From the NCBI GenBank assembly GCA_963818725.1, contig CAWFTU010000007.1, positions 310,001-374,000 of the forward strand: a stretch of DNA of 64,000 nucleotides, given 5' to 3'. Position 1 is the stretch's first letter, and each line of letters opens with the position of its first letter. Below the pieces are notes generated by a model, which saw only the letters and a list, made by a program, of their open reading frames with translations, was not told where the DNA came from and ran no database searches. Shown here piece by piece: positions 45,184 through 54,249 of the stretch. The translations under genes and the position numbers were made by a program. The DNA comes from DATFDN01 sp963818725. GTDB taxonomy: Bacteria; Pseudomonadota; Alphaproteobacteria; Acetobacterales; Acetobacteraceae.

Positions 45184-45968
45184 GCCCAGTCATGCAGCCG
45201 GGCGCCCTTGGTGCCCTCCCCTGCGGACAGGCGATGCCAGGCCGCGGCGTCGAGGCCCCGCGCGATCGCCTCGGCCGTGCCCGCCACCTCCGGTTTGCCG
45301 ACCCGGGAACTGAACTGGCTGGTGGCGCTGACCCCGAGCACGTAGCCTTTGTCCGCGCGGCGCAACGCCATCTCAAGCCCGCCGACCCCATGGATGCTGT
45401 CGGCGGTAACCCACGCGAACGGCACCCCGGCGGCGATGGCGCGCTTGATCATGCAGCCAGCCAACTGCGGCTTGGCCGCAAAGCCCACCCCCGGCGGCAC
45501 ATGGGCCGCGCCCAGGCGGGCGGGATTGTCGGTCCAGCTCTTCGGCAAATAAAGCGCGCGGTCGATGAAGGCGTGCCCGTGACGTGACGCGTAGGCCGTG
45601 AACACCCCGATCTGGCAATTGGTGATCTTGCCCGCAGAGCCGGTGTATTGGCGCCCCACCCCGCAGGATGACTTGCCTTGCTTGAGAAAGCCGGTCTCGT
45701 CGATCACCAGCACCGCGTCCGCGTCGGCCAGCGTCTCCAGCGCGTAGTCGCGCACGATGTCGCGCAGCGCATCTGCCTCCCAGCGGCCACGCCCCAGGAT
45801 GGCCTGTTGCCGCCACGGCTTAGGATCGCCCGCCGCTTCTGCCCGCATCCAGCCCGTCTTGCACCGCTCCGGCCCCAGCAGCCCATCCAGAAACTGTCTC
45901 GCCGAGGCTGCCACACGCTCCTGCGTGAACAGGGGGCGGAGCCGCGCTTTGACCTCCCGTAGTGACGA

Positions 45969-46018
45969 CCCGTCCGGCTGCTTTCCACCAGCAACGCTGG
46001 CGGAACCTTCGCAGCCTC
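45969..46018 (-). repeat. Palindromic mini-insert, copy 7 (IS701, site 1)
   Basis: 50 bp on the minus strand after TGGGCG. Outer arms GGCTGC/GCAGCC, core GAAGGTTCC, inner arms GCCAGC/GCTGGT, loop GTT, then GGAA, end CGGACGGG. Confidence 0.87.
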
Positions 46019-46359
46019 CGCCCAAAGCTCCAGCGTCGTCTCAATCGAGGCACCCGTCATCCATTCACTCCCAGCCACACGGGCGTGATGCAGCAACCCA
46101 TCAAGAATGCAACTGTAGTGCTAGGCTGGCAACCCCGCCCATCAAGATCGGCAGGGCTTGCTTCCAACTTAGAGCACCGCTTCCCGCAGCTCCAACACCT
46201 GCCATAATTGTGGAAAAGCCGACTCCTGTCGTAGCCTGCCCTAGCCAGCTTCAAAACGTCATGTTTGCTTGCTCCTCAACTGCGAGCCTGCCAGAAAAAA
46301 GAAGGCCTCCGTGGTAGACTGATTGAAACTATTTGTCGCGACGGCAAAGGAGCGGCGTC

Positions 46360-46593
46360 CTACATAGGGGTCGCAGAAGGTGCGGCTGCCTTAGCTGACC
46401 GAAAGGCGTCCTCCATCGCCTCGAGTCGCTCTAGCAGATCCCGCGTTTGATCGTTCACTCCACCCAGGACCGCCGCGGCAACACCGGCCGCTACAGCCGC
46501 ACTGTGCGTGAACCAATACGCTGACGTAGCAGCGAGAAGTGCGAAGGCAAGCAGAGTTGAGGGCTGCCTTGCCCAGAAAAGGATCTTTTTCAT
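46360..46593 (-). CDS. Small phage-type membrane protein
   Basis: 77 residues: MKKILFWARQPSTLLAFALL and on, with two closely spaced hydrophobic segments (LLAFALLAATSAYWF; AAVAAGVAAAVLGGV), then a charged helix QTRDLLERLEAMEDAFRSAK. A size and layout seen at the end of prophage tail/lysis modules. It could be a holin-like or spanin-associated protein; no specific family is recognised. It is the last gene of the minus-strand prophage set before the IS701 element. Confidence 0.6.
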   Translation of the reverse strand: MKKILFWARQPSTLLAFALLAATSAYWFTHSAAVAAGVAAAVLGGVNDQTRDLLERLEAMEDAFRSAKAAAPSATPM

Positions 46594-46650
46594 CTGATCT
46601 CCTATGGAAAGTTAGTGCGATCACGTCTATGCGTGCCGGGGCTCCCCGCT

Positions 46651-47018
46651 CAGGGATGCTCCCGCCCCAGCACTCGCATTTCCTGCATGAAGCGATCTTC
46701 TACCCGGTTGAGAGCCGCGGTGAAATCGCGCCGGAGTTCACCGATAGCGGCTTGTACTTGTTGAGCATGTTGATGGCGGTAGTCATTCTGTGCACGCTCG
46801 TGCCGCTCATCAGCCTCAACGAAATCTGTTCGAACCGCTCAGATTGCATCCACCAGTCTGCCATCGGCATCGGCTAGTTCGGCTCGCGTTTCGATCAATG
46901 CACGTTCGGCCTGTTTAGCTATCTTCTGGAGTTGCGCCGTTATCCAGCGCATGAGGCCAAGAATACCGCCGAGCGCGGCGACCGCGACACCGAGCCAAGC
47001 TGCCGAGTCCGAGTTCAT
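46651..47018 (-). pseudogene. Phage membrane/coiled-coil protein split by an in-frame TGA
   Basis: The frame from the ATG at 47018 reads MNSDSAAWLGVAVAALGGIL, then a coiled coil to ...GRLVDAI and a TGA at 46839. The same frame stays open beyond it (AVRTDFVEADERHERAQNDY, then the coiled coil AAIGELRRDFTAALNRVEDR, ending GREHP) to 46651. The continuity of heptads argues that the stop is a single substitution (for example CGA to TGA). The start overlaps the preceding stop (ATGA). A likely phage holin/antiholin-like membrane protein with a long cytoplasmic coil. Confidence 0.6.
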
Positions 47019-47212
47019 GGGACATGTGCCAACTGCATCGTGGCAATGGCGCACCCGGCGCCGGCGAGGAGCTCGAACAGGCCGGCAGAATAAGGCGAGC
47101 CATTCGTCAGGGACGCAGCTAACATCTCAGTCCCGAGATAGAGCCAAATTACCGTACCTACGACTCCGAGTGCGGCTCGCTTTGGTGCCCTGCTGAACAG
47201 GAGGCTTATCAA
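47015..47212 (-). CDS. Small phage membrane protein (holin-like)
   Basis: 65 residues with two hydrophobic helices: AALGVVGTVIWLYLGTEMLA and AGLFELLAGAGCAIATMQLA. A basic N-terminus (LFSRAPKRA) precedes the first. Two-helix proteins of this size in a tail-end module are commonly holins, but no signature proves it. It lies 28 bp from the left end of an IS3 element and is translationally coupled to the coiled-coil gene that follows. Confidence 0.55.
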   Translation of the reverse strand: MISLLFSRAPKRAALGVVGTVIWLYLGTEMLAASLTNGSPYSAGLFELLAGAGCAIATMQLAHVP

Positions 47213-47299
47213 AGAGGTGGCTCAGGAATTTTGAACAGGGCGTTAAGTGGAAACTCGGCCTGACGGCAGGCATGTTTTGCCGGCGGATCAGGAGCGAAG

Positions 47300-47611
47300 A
47301 TGAAGAAGCGAGCCCGCCGGAACCACACACCGGCCTTCAAGGCGAAGGTGGCCCTTGCTGCCCTGAAAAACGATCGAACGATTGCACAGCTTGCTGAGCA
47401 GTTCGACGTGCATCCCAATCAAATCACCTCGTGGAAAGAGCAACTGCTTGCAGGGGCTGCCGACGTGTTTGAACGCGGTGGCAGCACCAAATCATCGGTC
47501 CCCGAGGTCGATATCAAGGCCCTGCACGCCAAGATCGGCGAGCTAGTCCTGGAGAACGATTTTTTAGAACGTGCGCTCGGCAAGGCGGGATTTCCGAGCG
47601 CAAAGCGATGA
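47300..47611 (+). CDS. IS3-family OrfA
   Basis: 103 residues: MKKRARRNHTPAFKAKVALA with a helix-turn-helix (RTIAQLAEQFDVHPNQITSW) and a leucine-zipper helix (ALHAKIGELVLENDFLERAL). This is the standard DNA-binding OrfA of the IS3 group. It overlaps orfB by four bases (ATGA at 47608). In many relatives a minus-one frameshift fuses the two proteins; here coupling at the overlap is the simpler reading. Confidence 0.93.
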   Translation: MKKRARRNHTPAFKAKVALAALKNDRTIAQLAEQFDVHPNQITSWKEQLLAGAADVFERGGSTKSSVPEVDIKALHAKIGELVLENDFLERALGKAGFPSAKR

Positions 47612-48435
47612 TCGACCGTAACCACAGGCTTGCGTTGACGAAGCAGGCGGCGCTCCTCGGCATCTGCCGAGGCAGCGTCTACTACGAACCGGCGCCGGTG
47701 TCGGATGCAGACCTTGCGCTGATGCGGCGGCTGGATGAGCTGCACCTGGAGTTCCCTTTCGCAGGTTCGCGGATGTTGCGCGGCTTGCTGGCTGCCGAGG
47801 GGAGCAAGGTCGGCCGTCGTCATGTCACAACATTGATGCGGAGAATGGGGATCGAAGCGATCTATCGCAGGCCCAACACATCGAAGCCTGCGCCAGGTCA
47901 TCGCATCTATCCGTATCTGCTGCGCGGATTGACGATCAATCGGCCGAACCACGTCTGGGCGACCGACATCAGCTACATCCCGATGGCGCGCGGCTTCGTC
48001 TATCTCACTGCCGTGATGGACTGGTTCACACGACGCATCCTGGCCTGGCGACTGTCGAACACGATGGAGGCTTCGTTCTGCATCGATGCTGTCGAGGAAG
48101 CCCTTGCAAAACACGGCTGCCCGCAAATCTTCAACACCGATCAGGGCAGCCAGTTCACCAGTACCGAATTCACCAGCGTGCTGATCAACAACGCCATCTC
48201 GATCAGCATGGACGGCAAGGGCGCATGGCGAGACAACGTTTTTGTCGAGCGCTTCTGGCGAACCATCAAGTACGAGGAAGTCTATCTGCGTGCCTATGAT
48301 GGCGTCGAAGAAGCACGGCAATCAATCGGCCGCTACATCGCCTTCTACAACGCAAGGCGACCTCACGCAGCCCTTGACGGCCGCACCCCGGATCAAGCCT
48401 ACTCTCACCCGCTGCCGCTCCGCACGGCAGCATAA
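47608..48435 (+). CDS. IS3-family OrfB transposase
   Basis: 275 residues, intact. HTH_21-type N-terminus (LMRRLDELHLEFPFAGSRML), then the core with RPNHVWATDISYIPMARGFV (Asp), QIFNTDQGSQFTSTEF (Asp) and WRDNVFVERFWRTIKYEEVY (Glu), ending FYNARRPHAALDGRTPDQAY. Spacing is normal and no insert is present, so it is potentially active. It could mobilise the methyltransferase gene that follows. Confidence 0.94.
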   Translation: MIDRNHRLALTKQAALLGICRGSVYYEPAPVSDADLALMRRLDELHLEFPFAGSRMLRGLLAAEGSKVGRRHVTTLMRRMGIEAIYRRPNTSKPAPGHRIYPYLLRGLTINRPNHVWATDISYIPMARGFVYLTAVMDWFTRRILAWRLSNTMEASFCIDAVEEALAKHGCPQIFNTDQGSQFTSTEFTSVLINNAISISMDGKGAWRDNVFVERFWRTIKYEEVYLRAYDGVEEARQSIGRYIAFYNARRPHAALDGRTPDQAYSHPLPLRTAA

Positions 48436-48480
48436 CCCCCGGCCGACGATCCACTTAACGACGCGGAGGGGAGGGTCGCA

Positions 48481-48983
48481 ATGTCGAAGGCGATGAGCAT
48501 CCTGGGCTCCGTTCTATTCTTTGTGGCCGCGCCCGTGGTCGTGGCAGGATTGGTCCCGTGGTGGATCATGCGTTGGGAGTTTCAGCCGGCTTTTTGGGAT
48601 TCGAAATCACCCGCGTGATCGGAGTTATGCTGATCATTGCCGGCATCCCTGGGCTTGTTGATTTGTTTGCGCGTTTTGCACTCCAGGGACTGGGCACGCC
48701 GGCACCGATTGCGCCTACGCAAAACCTCGTGGTGACGGGTCTCTATCGCTACGTGCGAAATCCGATCTATATCGCGCTCGTTAGTGTCACGGTGGGTCAG
48801 GCGCTTTTGTTCGGCGATGGACGCCTGCTTTGGTACGGCGCAGTGGTGTGGCTCGCATTCCATCTCTTCGTTGTGCTGTACGAAGAACCAACACTCCAGC
48901 TAAATTTCGGAATGGAGTACGAAACCTTTCGCGCCAACGTCCCACGCTGGATACCGCGGCTGACGCCATGGCGAGCCGCATGA
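48481..48983 (+). pseudogene. Isoprenylcysteine methyltransferase-like membrane protein (one frameshift)
   Basis: A strong ribosome site GGAGGGGAGG precedes the ATG at 48481. The first frame reads MSKAMSILGSVLFFVAAPVV to FQPAFW and then stops. The other frame continues GFEITRVIGVMLIIAGIPGL, VVTGLYRYVRNPIYIALVSV and LYEEPTLQLNFGMEYETFRA to 48983. The G-L-Y-x-x-V-R-N-P-x-Y and E-E-P-x-L-x-x-x-F-G-x-x-Y-x-x-Y/F motifs are those of the ICMT/phospholipid methyltransferase fold. A T-run of five instead of six near 48594 causes the shift. It lies between a full IS3 and a copy of that IS3's right end, inside prophage territory, so it is probably a passenger. Confidence 0.8.
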
Positions 48984-49056
48984 GTGGTCGCGACTGTTTG
49001 GCTCACGCCAGTTTCGCGGCTTGCCTACCGGCCGAGCGAGCGCTTATCGGGTGTTG

Positions 49057-49320
49057 CAGCATGGACGGCAAGGGCGCATGGCGAGACAACGTTTTTGTCG
49101 AGCGCTTCTGGCGAACCATCAAGTACGAGGAAGTCTATCTGCGTGCCTATGATGGCGTCGAAGAAGCACGGCAATCAATCGGCCGCTACATCGCCTTCTA
49201 CAACGCAAGGCGACCTCACGCAGCCCTTGACGGCCGCACCCCGGATCAAGCCTACTCTCACCCGCTGCCGCTCCGCACGGCAGCATAACCCCCGGCCGAC
49301 GATCCACTTAACGACGCGGA
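49057..49320 (+). repeat. Duplicate of the right end of the IS3 element
   Basis: 264 bp identical to 48204-48467, offset by exactly 853 bp. It encodes the last 78 residues of the transposase (from S-M-D-G-K-G-A-W-R-D-N) with the same stop. It makes the methyltransferase gene a spacer between two direct repeats. Confidence 0.93.
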
Positions 49321-49752
49321 AACTTTGTTCAAAGGACCGAGGCCACTTCAGTCCCACCCCGGCAGCTTGGGTAGATCAGATATAGATCCGGTTGCCATTA
49401 TCTTGAATAGAAGCTGAGGGCCACCACGTCCTCGGACATGAAGCACGTGGACATGCGCAAGCTGGCCCCGGCGGCCCAGGAAGAAAGACGGCGACAGGTG
49501 ATCGGCCTGCGCCAGAGCGGTGCGAACTATGCGGCAATCGCCGCCCAGGTCGGGCTCAGCCAAACCGGCGTGTTCGACATCTGCAAGCGTTTTGACGCCC
49601 AGGGCGAGACGGGGCTGGTCAGCGGCAAGCGCGGGCGCAAGCCAGACGAGCAGAAGCTGCTGACGACGGCACAGGAGAGGGAGATCCAGCGGCTGATCTG
49701 CCGCCGTGTGCCCGACGAGTTGGGCCTGGACTTTGCGCTGTGGAGCCGGGCG

Positions 49753-49802
49753 GAGCAGCCGAAGGTTCCATGGACGCAGTCCATGGAATGGCTGCGGAGG
49801 GG
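49753..49802 (+). repeat. Palindromic mini-insert, copy 8 (in IS630 copy 4)
   Basis: 50 bp after target CGGGCG. Outer arms GCAGCC/GGCTGC, core GAAGGTTCC, inner arms ATGGAC/GTCCAT, loop GCA, then GGAA, end CGGAGGGG. The cleanest copy. Confidence 0.9.
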
Positions 49803-50429
49803 GCGGTGGGTGCGCTCATCCGCCGCCAGTATGGCGTGCGCCTGGCGGTGCGCACCACCGGCACGCACCTGGCACGCTGGGGCTTCACCGCGCAAAAGCC
49901 GCTGCGGCGGGCCCATGGGCAGCAACCGGCAGCGGTGCGCGATTGGCTGCGCCGGGAGTATCCAGCGATTGTCGCCCGGGCCCGGCGGGCGCGTGGGGTG
50001 ATCTTCTGGGGCGACGAGACCGGGCTGCGCGCCGAGGACGTGCGCGGTCGTTCCTACGCGCTCCCCGGCAAGACACCCGTCGTGCGGCCCAACCAGCGCC
50101 GCATCGGGCGGGGCCTGATCTCGGCGGTCAGCAACCGAGGCGAGTTGCGCTGGCAGGTGCTGGACGGCGCGATCAAGGCGCCGGTGCTGATCGGCTTCCT
50201 GCAACGCCTGATCCGTGATGCCGGGCGCAAGGTGTTCCTGATCCTCGACCGGCTGCCAGTGCACCGTTCGGCGGTGGTGCGTGAGTGGCTCGCCCGGCAC
50301 AAGGCGCAGATCGAGGTCTCCTACCTGCCGTCCCACAGTCCGGAACTCAATCCGGATGAAGGGCTGAATGCCGACCTCAAGCGGCACGTCACCCGCAAGG
50401 CGCCAATGCGCAGCAAACAGCAGCTCAAG

Positions 50430-50656
50430 CTTCAGTTAAACAGTGCGAGAACGCTACTCATTGGTATCGCTCAGGAAATCGAGAAAATATGCGTTCTGTG
50501 GTGCCACGCCCTCGATGTCCGCCGAATTGGCTCCGCCAAGGCCTTGTAGCCAAAGGGCCTTCCAAGCCGAAGAGAGGCGTGGCACCACATTGAGGGCAAT
50601 TTCCCGATTCAGCGTTTAGTTCCAGCAGGTTGCGTTTGCGCACTGTTTAACTCGGG
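50430..50656. mobile_element. 227-bp MITE in an IS630 transposase
   Basis: Terminal repeats AGTTAAACAGTGCG (left) and the inverted GAGTTAAACAGTGCG (right), continuing imperfectly to AACGC. Perfect 5-bp duplication TCAAG (50425-50429, 50657-50661). Internally a long imperfect hairpin with arms TGTGGTGCCACGCC and GGCGTGGCACCACA. No coding capacity, and no second copy in the window. Confidence 0.88.
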
Positions 50657-52836
50657 TCAAGCAGGCCGCCATCAGCCACATGCGTCGGCTGGCCAAGTCG
50701 CCCGCCCGGGTCCGCAGCTTCTTCCGCCAGAAGTCCATGCGCTATGCGGCATGATTCAAGATAATGACAACCGGATCTATAAGTTATCTGTAACTGCGTT
50801 GCCACGCCCGATCTCGAATGCTCCGTAAAAATAATATAGAAGGCACTGAGCGCTGGGTACGGATAGGGGCTGAGCAAGAGTGACTTCGAGGTGAGTTGCA
50901 TCGAGGCGTTTACAACTACTAGCCAACGTGATGGGTCCCGGACTGGAAGCGGAGCCTCCAGCCATTACAGCGAAACCGATACCGGTGGCGGCCTGCAACG
51001 GAACCTTGAGGTCGTTGCCAGCATCATGCTGCACGGAGAGGATGAGAACTGTATCGGACTGCTTAAAAGCGTGGGTTATCGAAGGTCCGCCACGCGTTGG
51101 TAGCGAATCAGGAAGGCTTGTGATCGTGTCCCCGCCGCTAGCCGCGAGAATGGCGCGAGCAGCAATGGGTGCCGCTAGCATGGCAAAGCGGAGATTATCA
51201 GTCGCGTCCCTATGAGCCGAGTCCCCGCCAGTTGCCGATCCAGCCGTCGGATCCCAACTTGATCCTCGCGGGTTGCTATCACTGGTCTGCGGATTTCCGA
51301 TCGCGACATTCTGGCTGGCATCGGCGGCGAGCGCCGCAACCACTTCACGATGCATCTGCATCCCGCCAGGCGTGCCGTATGGTATCCCGTTCCACCAGAT
51401 CAGTGGCAGCATATCTGCTGACTGGCCTAGCATCGCGCGCTCAAGTGCTAGGAAGCGTCTCGCAGCCGCGGCAAAGGTCGTTTTCTCGCTGTAGTCCCGC
51501 AGACTGTCGGTTTCGTTCCACGGCCATACCAGAGCGGCGATGTCACTACGATCCCACGAAGCCAACGAACTTAGAGCAGCTTGCACCGCGAGGCCGTCAG
51601 CACCAAGGTTCCATGACGATGGATCAGATCCGTCGTTCGGATTGTTCAGAAACGAACCCGGATATGTCCCGCCGACTGCCGGGTAAATTCCGTGCCCGCT
51701 CTGCATGGTGTAGCTGGTGGGATTCCCAGTTGAGGCGACAACATTGTAAGCTAGCGCGCCGAGATGCCAGGCTATTCCCTGTGCAAGCAGCAAGGCAGCG
51801 CCATCGTTCAGGGCATAATTGATGGAATTGGACTGGCCATCGATAACCAGCGTGATTCCCCGACGAGGGCCCCTCTCCCAGCGCCCGGCGCAAGACAGCA
51901 GCGTGCTAATCTCGGAGTCGGTTAGTGAACGTTCCCAAGAAGCTGCCTCGTGGAACCAACATTGCGCGCCCCCTAGCAGAGTGGTATCGTGCAGGAATGT
52001 CATAGGAGCTGCCGGTAGGCTTGGGATTGGATTTGTTGCTTCCGCGGAGACCCCCGCACTGTCGAGCCATGCGTCCACACCTCTGCCGGGTGTGTACCGC
52101 AGCACAATCGAGTGCGTATGGCGCCGGGCGAGCGATGTGGCGAGTACGGTCTGCGATACACCAGGGAAGAGAATGAGGCTGTCCGCTGGACTGCTGCTAA
52201 AGGCTTGCAAAATTGGTTGCGCCCCGAACGCGAGAAGCGTGATGGGCAACGCGTCTCGGCCAGAGTTCTGTCGCCAATTCGGCCGTGACCAGACCAAAAA
52301 GTGCGTCCACCCGGAGCTCGCCGGAGCGCTCGGGGCGGGAACTTGAAAGCCGAGGTCAGGATCGAGCGCGGGCGCGAGGGTTCCTGCACCTCCCGCTACT
52401 CTTCCGACTCCTCCCAAAAGGCTGCTGAGCCGGGGAGTAGCTGCTGCCGGACCAGCGGGCGCGCTGAAGCTGTACGGCAGCATTGTGCGGCCGTTTCCAG
52501 ACTTGTCGACAATGGCCCCCGCGGCACTGTTCCAGCCTATCACCGGCTGCCGGTTCGCGTCGCAGATACCCGACAAGGCACCAGCGTCCCACCACCCGGA
52601 GAGGCCATCAATGGCGCTCGGAAACGGTCCGGAAAATCCGGCTGTCGCCACCTGCCCTGTCCGCAAAGGCTCCCACAGCGCGACCCGGCCGCCGCCGATT
52701 CGCATCGCGAGACCGGGCGCTATCATCGCGATGCTCATCAGCTCACCGTGAAGGGCGTTGGGTAGACGGTTAGGGCACTGTCATCCATACCAGCCGCCCA
52801 AACGTAGTAAGTGCCTGCGGTTGAAGGGGTGCCTAT

Positions 52837-54249
52837 CACTACCTTGGCACTTTAGGTCTGAGTGCGCGGTCCCATCTTTCAGGCATGCAATTGGGAACCG
52901 CCTTTGGCCTGCCGCGCGATATCGACGCTGACCTCGACCGCTGGCTTGAACCCTTCCTCGCCGTGACCGGCCGCCGCACGCGGCGCACCATGGCGCCGCT
53001 GTATGTGCGCGGGCTGCTGGGGTCAGGCGGGCGCAAGAGCATCCAACCGATGGCCGAGCGGCTCGGATTGTCCGGGCACGACCAGTTGCACCACTTCATC
53101 AGCAGCCCGGCCTGGGATGACGCGCCGCTGTGGCGCGTGCTGGCCGAGCAGGTCGACCGAGAGGTCGGCGGCGAGGGCGCCGTGCTGGTGGTCGACGACA
53201 CGGGCCTTCCCAAGAAGGGCGCGCTCTCGGTCGGGGTGGCGCGGCAATACTGCGGCGCGTTGGGCAAGGTGGCGAACTGCCAGGTGCTGGTCTCCCTGAC
53301 GCTGGCGCGCGGCGCGGTGCCGCTGCCGGTCGGGCTGCGGCTGTTCCTGCCGCCTGCCTGGACAGACGATCCGTGCCGCTGCGAAGCGGCAGGCGTGCCG
53401 GAGGCGGCGCGCTCGGCGCGGACCAAGCCCGAGATCGCGTTGGCCGAGATCGACCGGGTGTGTGCGGCCGGTCTGCACTTTTCCTGTGTGCTGGCCGATG
53501 CCGGTTTCGGCAGCAGCCCCGTCTTCCGCCATGGGCTCAACGCGCGCGGCCTGGCTTGGGCGGTCGGCATCGCCTGCACCCAGCTTGTCTATCCGACCAC
53601 GGTCAGGCCGCGTCCGGCGCGGACGCCGACCGGGCGGGCGGCCAAACACCCGGTGCCCGACCGACCACCGCGCTCGGCGGCCGAGATGCTGGAGACGCAG
53701 CGCTGGCATCGCATCACCTGGCGCGACGGCACCAAGGGCCCGCTCAGTGCCCGCTTCGCCGCCGTGCGGGTGCGCGTGGCGGACGGACGGCTCAACGCCG
53801 AACACACCCGCCTGCCGAGCGAGGAGGTCTGGCTGATCGGTGAATGGCGCGACAGCGGCGAGACGAAGCACTACCTCAGCAACCTGCCGAAGCGGACCTC
53901 GCCGCGGCGGCTGGCCGCCACCGTCAAGGCGCGCTGGTCCTGCGAGCAGGGGCACCAGCAGCTCAAGCAGGAACTTGGGCTCGGCGACTTCGAAGGGCGG
54001 TCCTGGACTGGCTTGCATCGGCACGCGCTGATGACCTGCATCGCCTTTGCCTATCTGCAACACCGGCGCCTGAAGGCGGCGGGTCGGGGGAAAAAAGCTG
54101 GGCCACAACGGACCGCCGCCACAGCCGTCGCTGCCTGAGATCCGCCGCGCCATCATCACCAAGCTGTTCGCTCCGCCTGCGGTTCCGCATCGTTGCCCAC
54201 ACTGCCATCGGCGGTTTTCGCGGCATGCTTCCAAAGTGCCAAGGTAGTG
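52837..54249 (+). mobile_element. IS701-family element in the prophage
   Basis: 1413 bp; ends CACTACCTTGGCACTTT and complement; 4-bp duplication CTAT (52833-52836, 54250-54253), in line with the short T-A-centred targets of IS701. Confidence 0.88.
52885..54138 (+). CDS. IS701-family transposase
   Basis: 417 residues as read. DDE_5 core: GAVLVVDDTGLPKKGALSVG (Asp), HFSCVLADAGFGSSPVFRHG (Asp), and a C-terminal A-R-W-S-C-E-Q-G-H-Q-Q-L-K-Q-E-L-G-L-G-D-F-E-G-R-S-W block (Glu) followed by LHRHALMTCIAFAYLQHRRL. After GRGKK an A-run of six (five expected) moves the frame. The natural tail (LGHNGPPPQPSLPEIRRAII ending in a C-x-x-C / H-x-x-x-x zinc-like cluster and stop at 54247) lies in the plus-one frame. 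The catalytic region is unaffected, so it may still be active. Confidence 0.9.
   Translation: MQLGTAFGLPRDIDADLDRWLEPFLAVTGRRTRRTMAPLYVRGLLGSGGRKSIQPMAERLGLSGHDQLHHFISSPAWDDAPLWRVLAEQVDREVGGEGAVLVVDDTGLPKKGALSVGVARQYCGALGKVANCQVLVSLTLARGAVPLPVGLRLFLPPAWTDDPCRCEAAGVPEAARSARTKPEIALAEIDRVCAAGLHFSCVLADAGFGSSPVFRHGLNARGLAWAVGIACTQLVYPTTVRPRPARTPTGRAAKHPVPDRPPRSAAEMLETQRWHRITWRDGTKGPLSARFAAVRVRVADGRLNAEHTRLPSEEVWLIGEWRDSGETKHYLSNLPKRTSPRRLAATVKARWSCEQGHQQLKQELGLGDFEGRSWTGLHRHALMTCIAFAYLQHRRLKAAGRGKKAGPQRTAATAVAA

Larger units (their letters stand above)
44630..46060 (-). pseudogene. IS701-family transposase carrying three palindromic inserts
   Basis: Start MTGASIETTLELWA at 46060, then insert at 45969-46018, then SSLREVKARLRPLFTQERVA. 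The DDE_5 core follows: AVLVIDETGFLKQGKSSCGV (Asp) and FAWVTADSIHGVG (Asp). A 54-bp in-frame insert at 45130-45183 splits HDWA/YLELADLSADEYNS. The third insert, 44899-44948, splits GRRWA/VEDVFETATTELGLDHNE. A further base change near 44760 precedes the natural end IRRMGYARNWVMAE (stop 44630). Removing the three inserts gives a contiguous transposase apart from that last shift. Confidence 0.92.
47241..48460 (+). mobile_element. IS3-family element, complete
   Basis: 1220 bp with ends CGTTAAGTGGA and, inverted, the same. The right-hand 257 bp plus 7 bp of flank (ACGCGGA) are duplicated at 49057-49320. Confidence 0.87.
49438..50754 (+). pseudogene. IS630-family transposase, disrupted by two small elements
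   Basis: Starts MKHVDMRKLAPAAQEERRRQ and is open to FALWSRA. The palindrome at 49753-49802 follows, after which AVGALIRRQYGVRLAVRTTG and the DDE core (IFWGDETGLRAEDVRG; VFLILDRLPVH; SPELNPDEGLNADL) continue in another frame. At 50430 a MITE interrupts RSKQQLK. The final AAISHMRRLAKSPARVRSFF and MRYAA stop are at 50754. Excising both elements would give one continuous 350-residue transposase. Confidence 0.9.
49383..50779 (+). mobile_element. IS630-family element, copy 4
   Basis: 1397 bp; terminal repeats TAGATCCGGTTGCCATTATC and complement, flanked by TA. Length is inflated by a 50-bp palindrome and a 227-bp MITE plus duplication; without them it is about 1.11 kb. Confidence 0.88.
49348..52738 (-). 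pseudogene. Phage tail-associated SGNH/GDSL-hydrolase-like protein, 3' end cut by IS630
   Basis: 653 residues are open from 52738 to the IS630 insertion; the last codons, SDLPKLPGWD, lie beyond it at 49348-49382. The N-terminal 280 residues are a LamG-like beta-sandwich (DGLSGWWDAGALSGICDANR; TFLHDTTLLGGAQCWFHEAA). Then comes ITLVIDGQSNSINYALNDGA, the GQSNS block of the SGNH family (Ser nucleophile), with LVWPWNETDSL and a later S-A-H-R-D-A-T-D (Asp/His). Ends like NAVTDNL...GWD are common in phage tail proteins. Likely depolymerises or deacetylates a surface polysaccharide. The start overlaps the upstream stop (TGATG). Only 10 residues are lost, so function may survive. Confidence 0.8.

Noticed and set aside
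54085..54100. A-run of six in the IS701 gene as a programmed frameshift site
   Set aside because: The natural tail is in the plus-one frame; a minus-one slip would not reach it, and one extra A explains it more simply.
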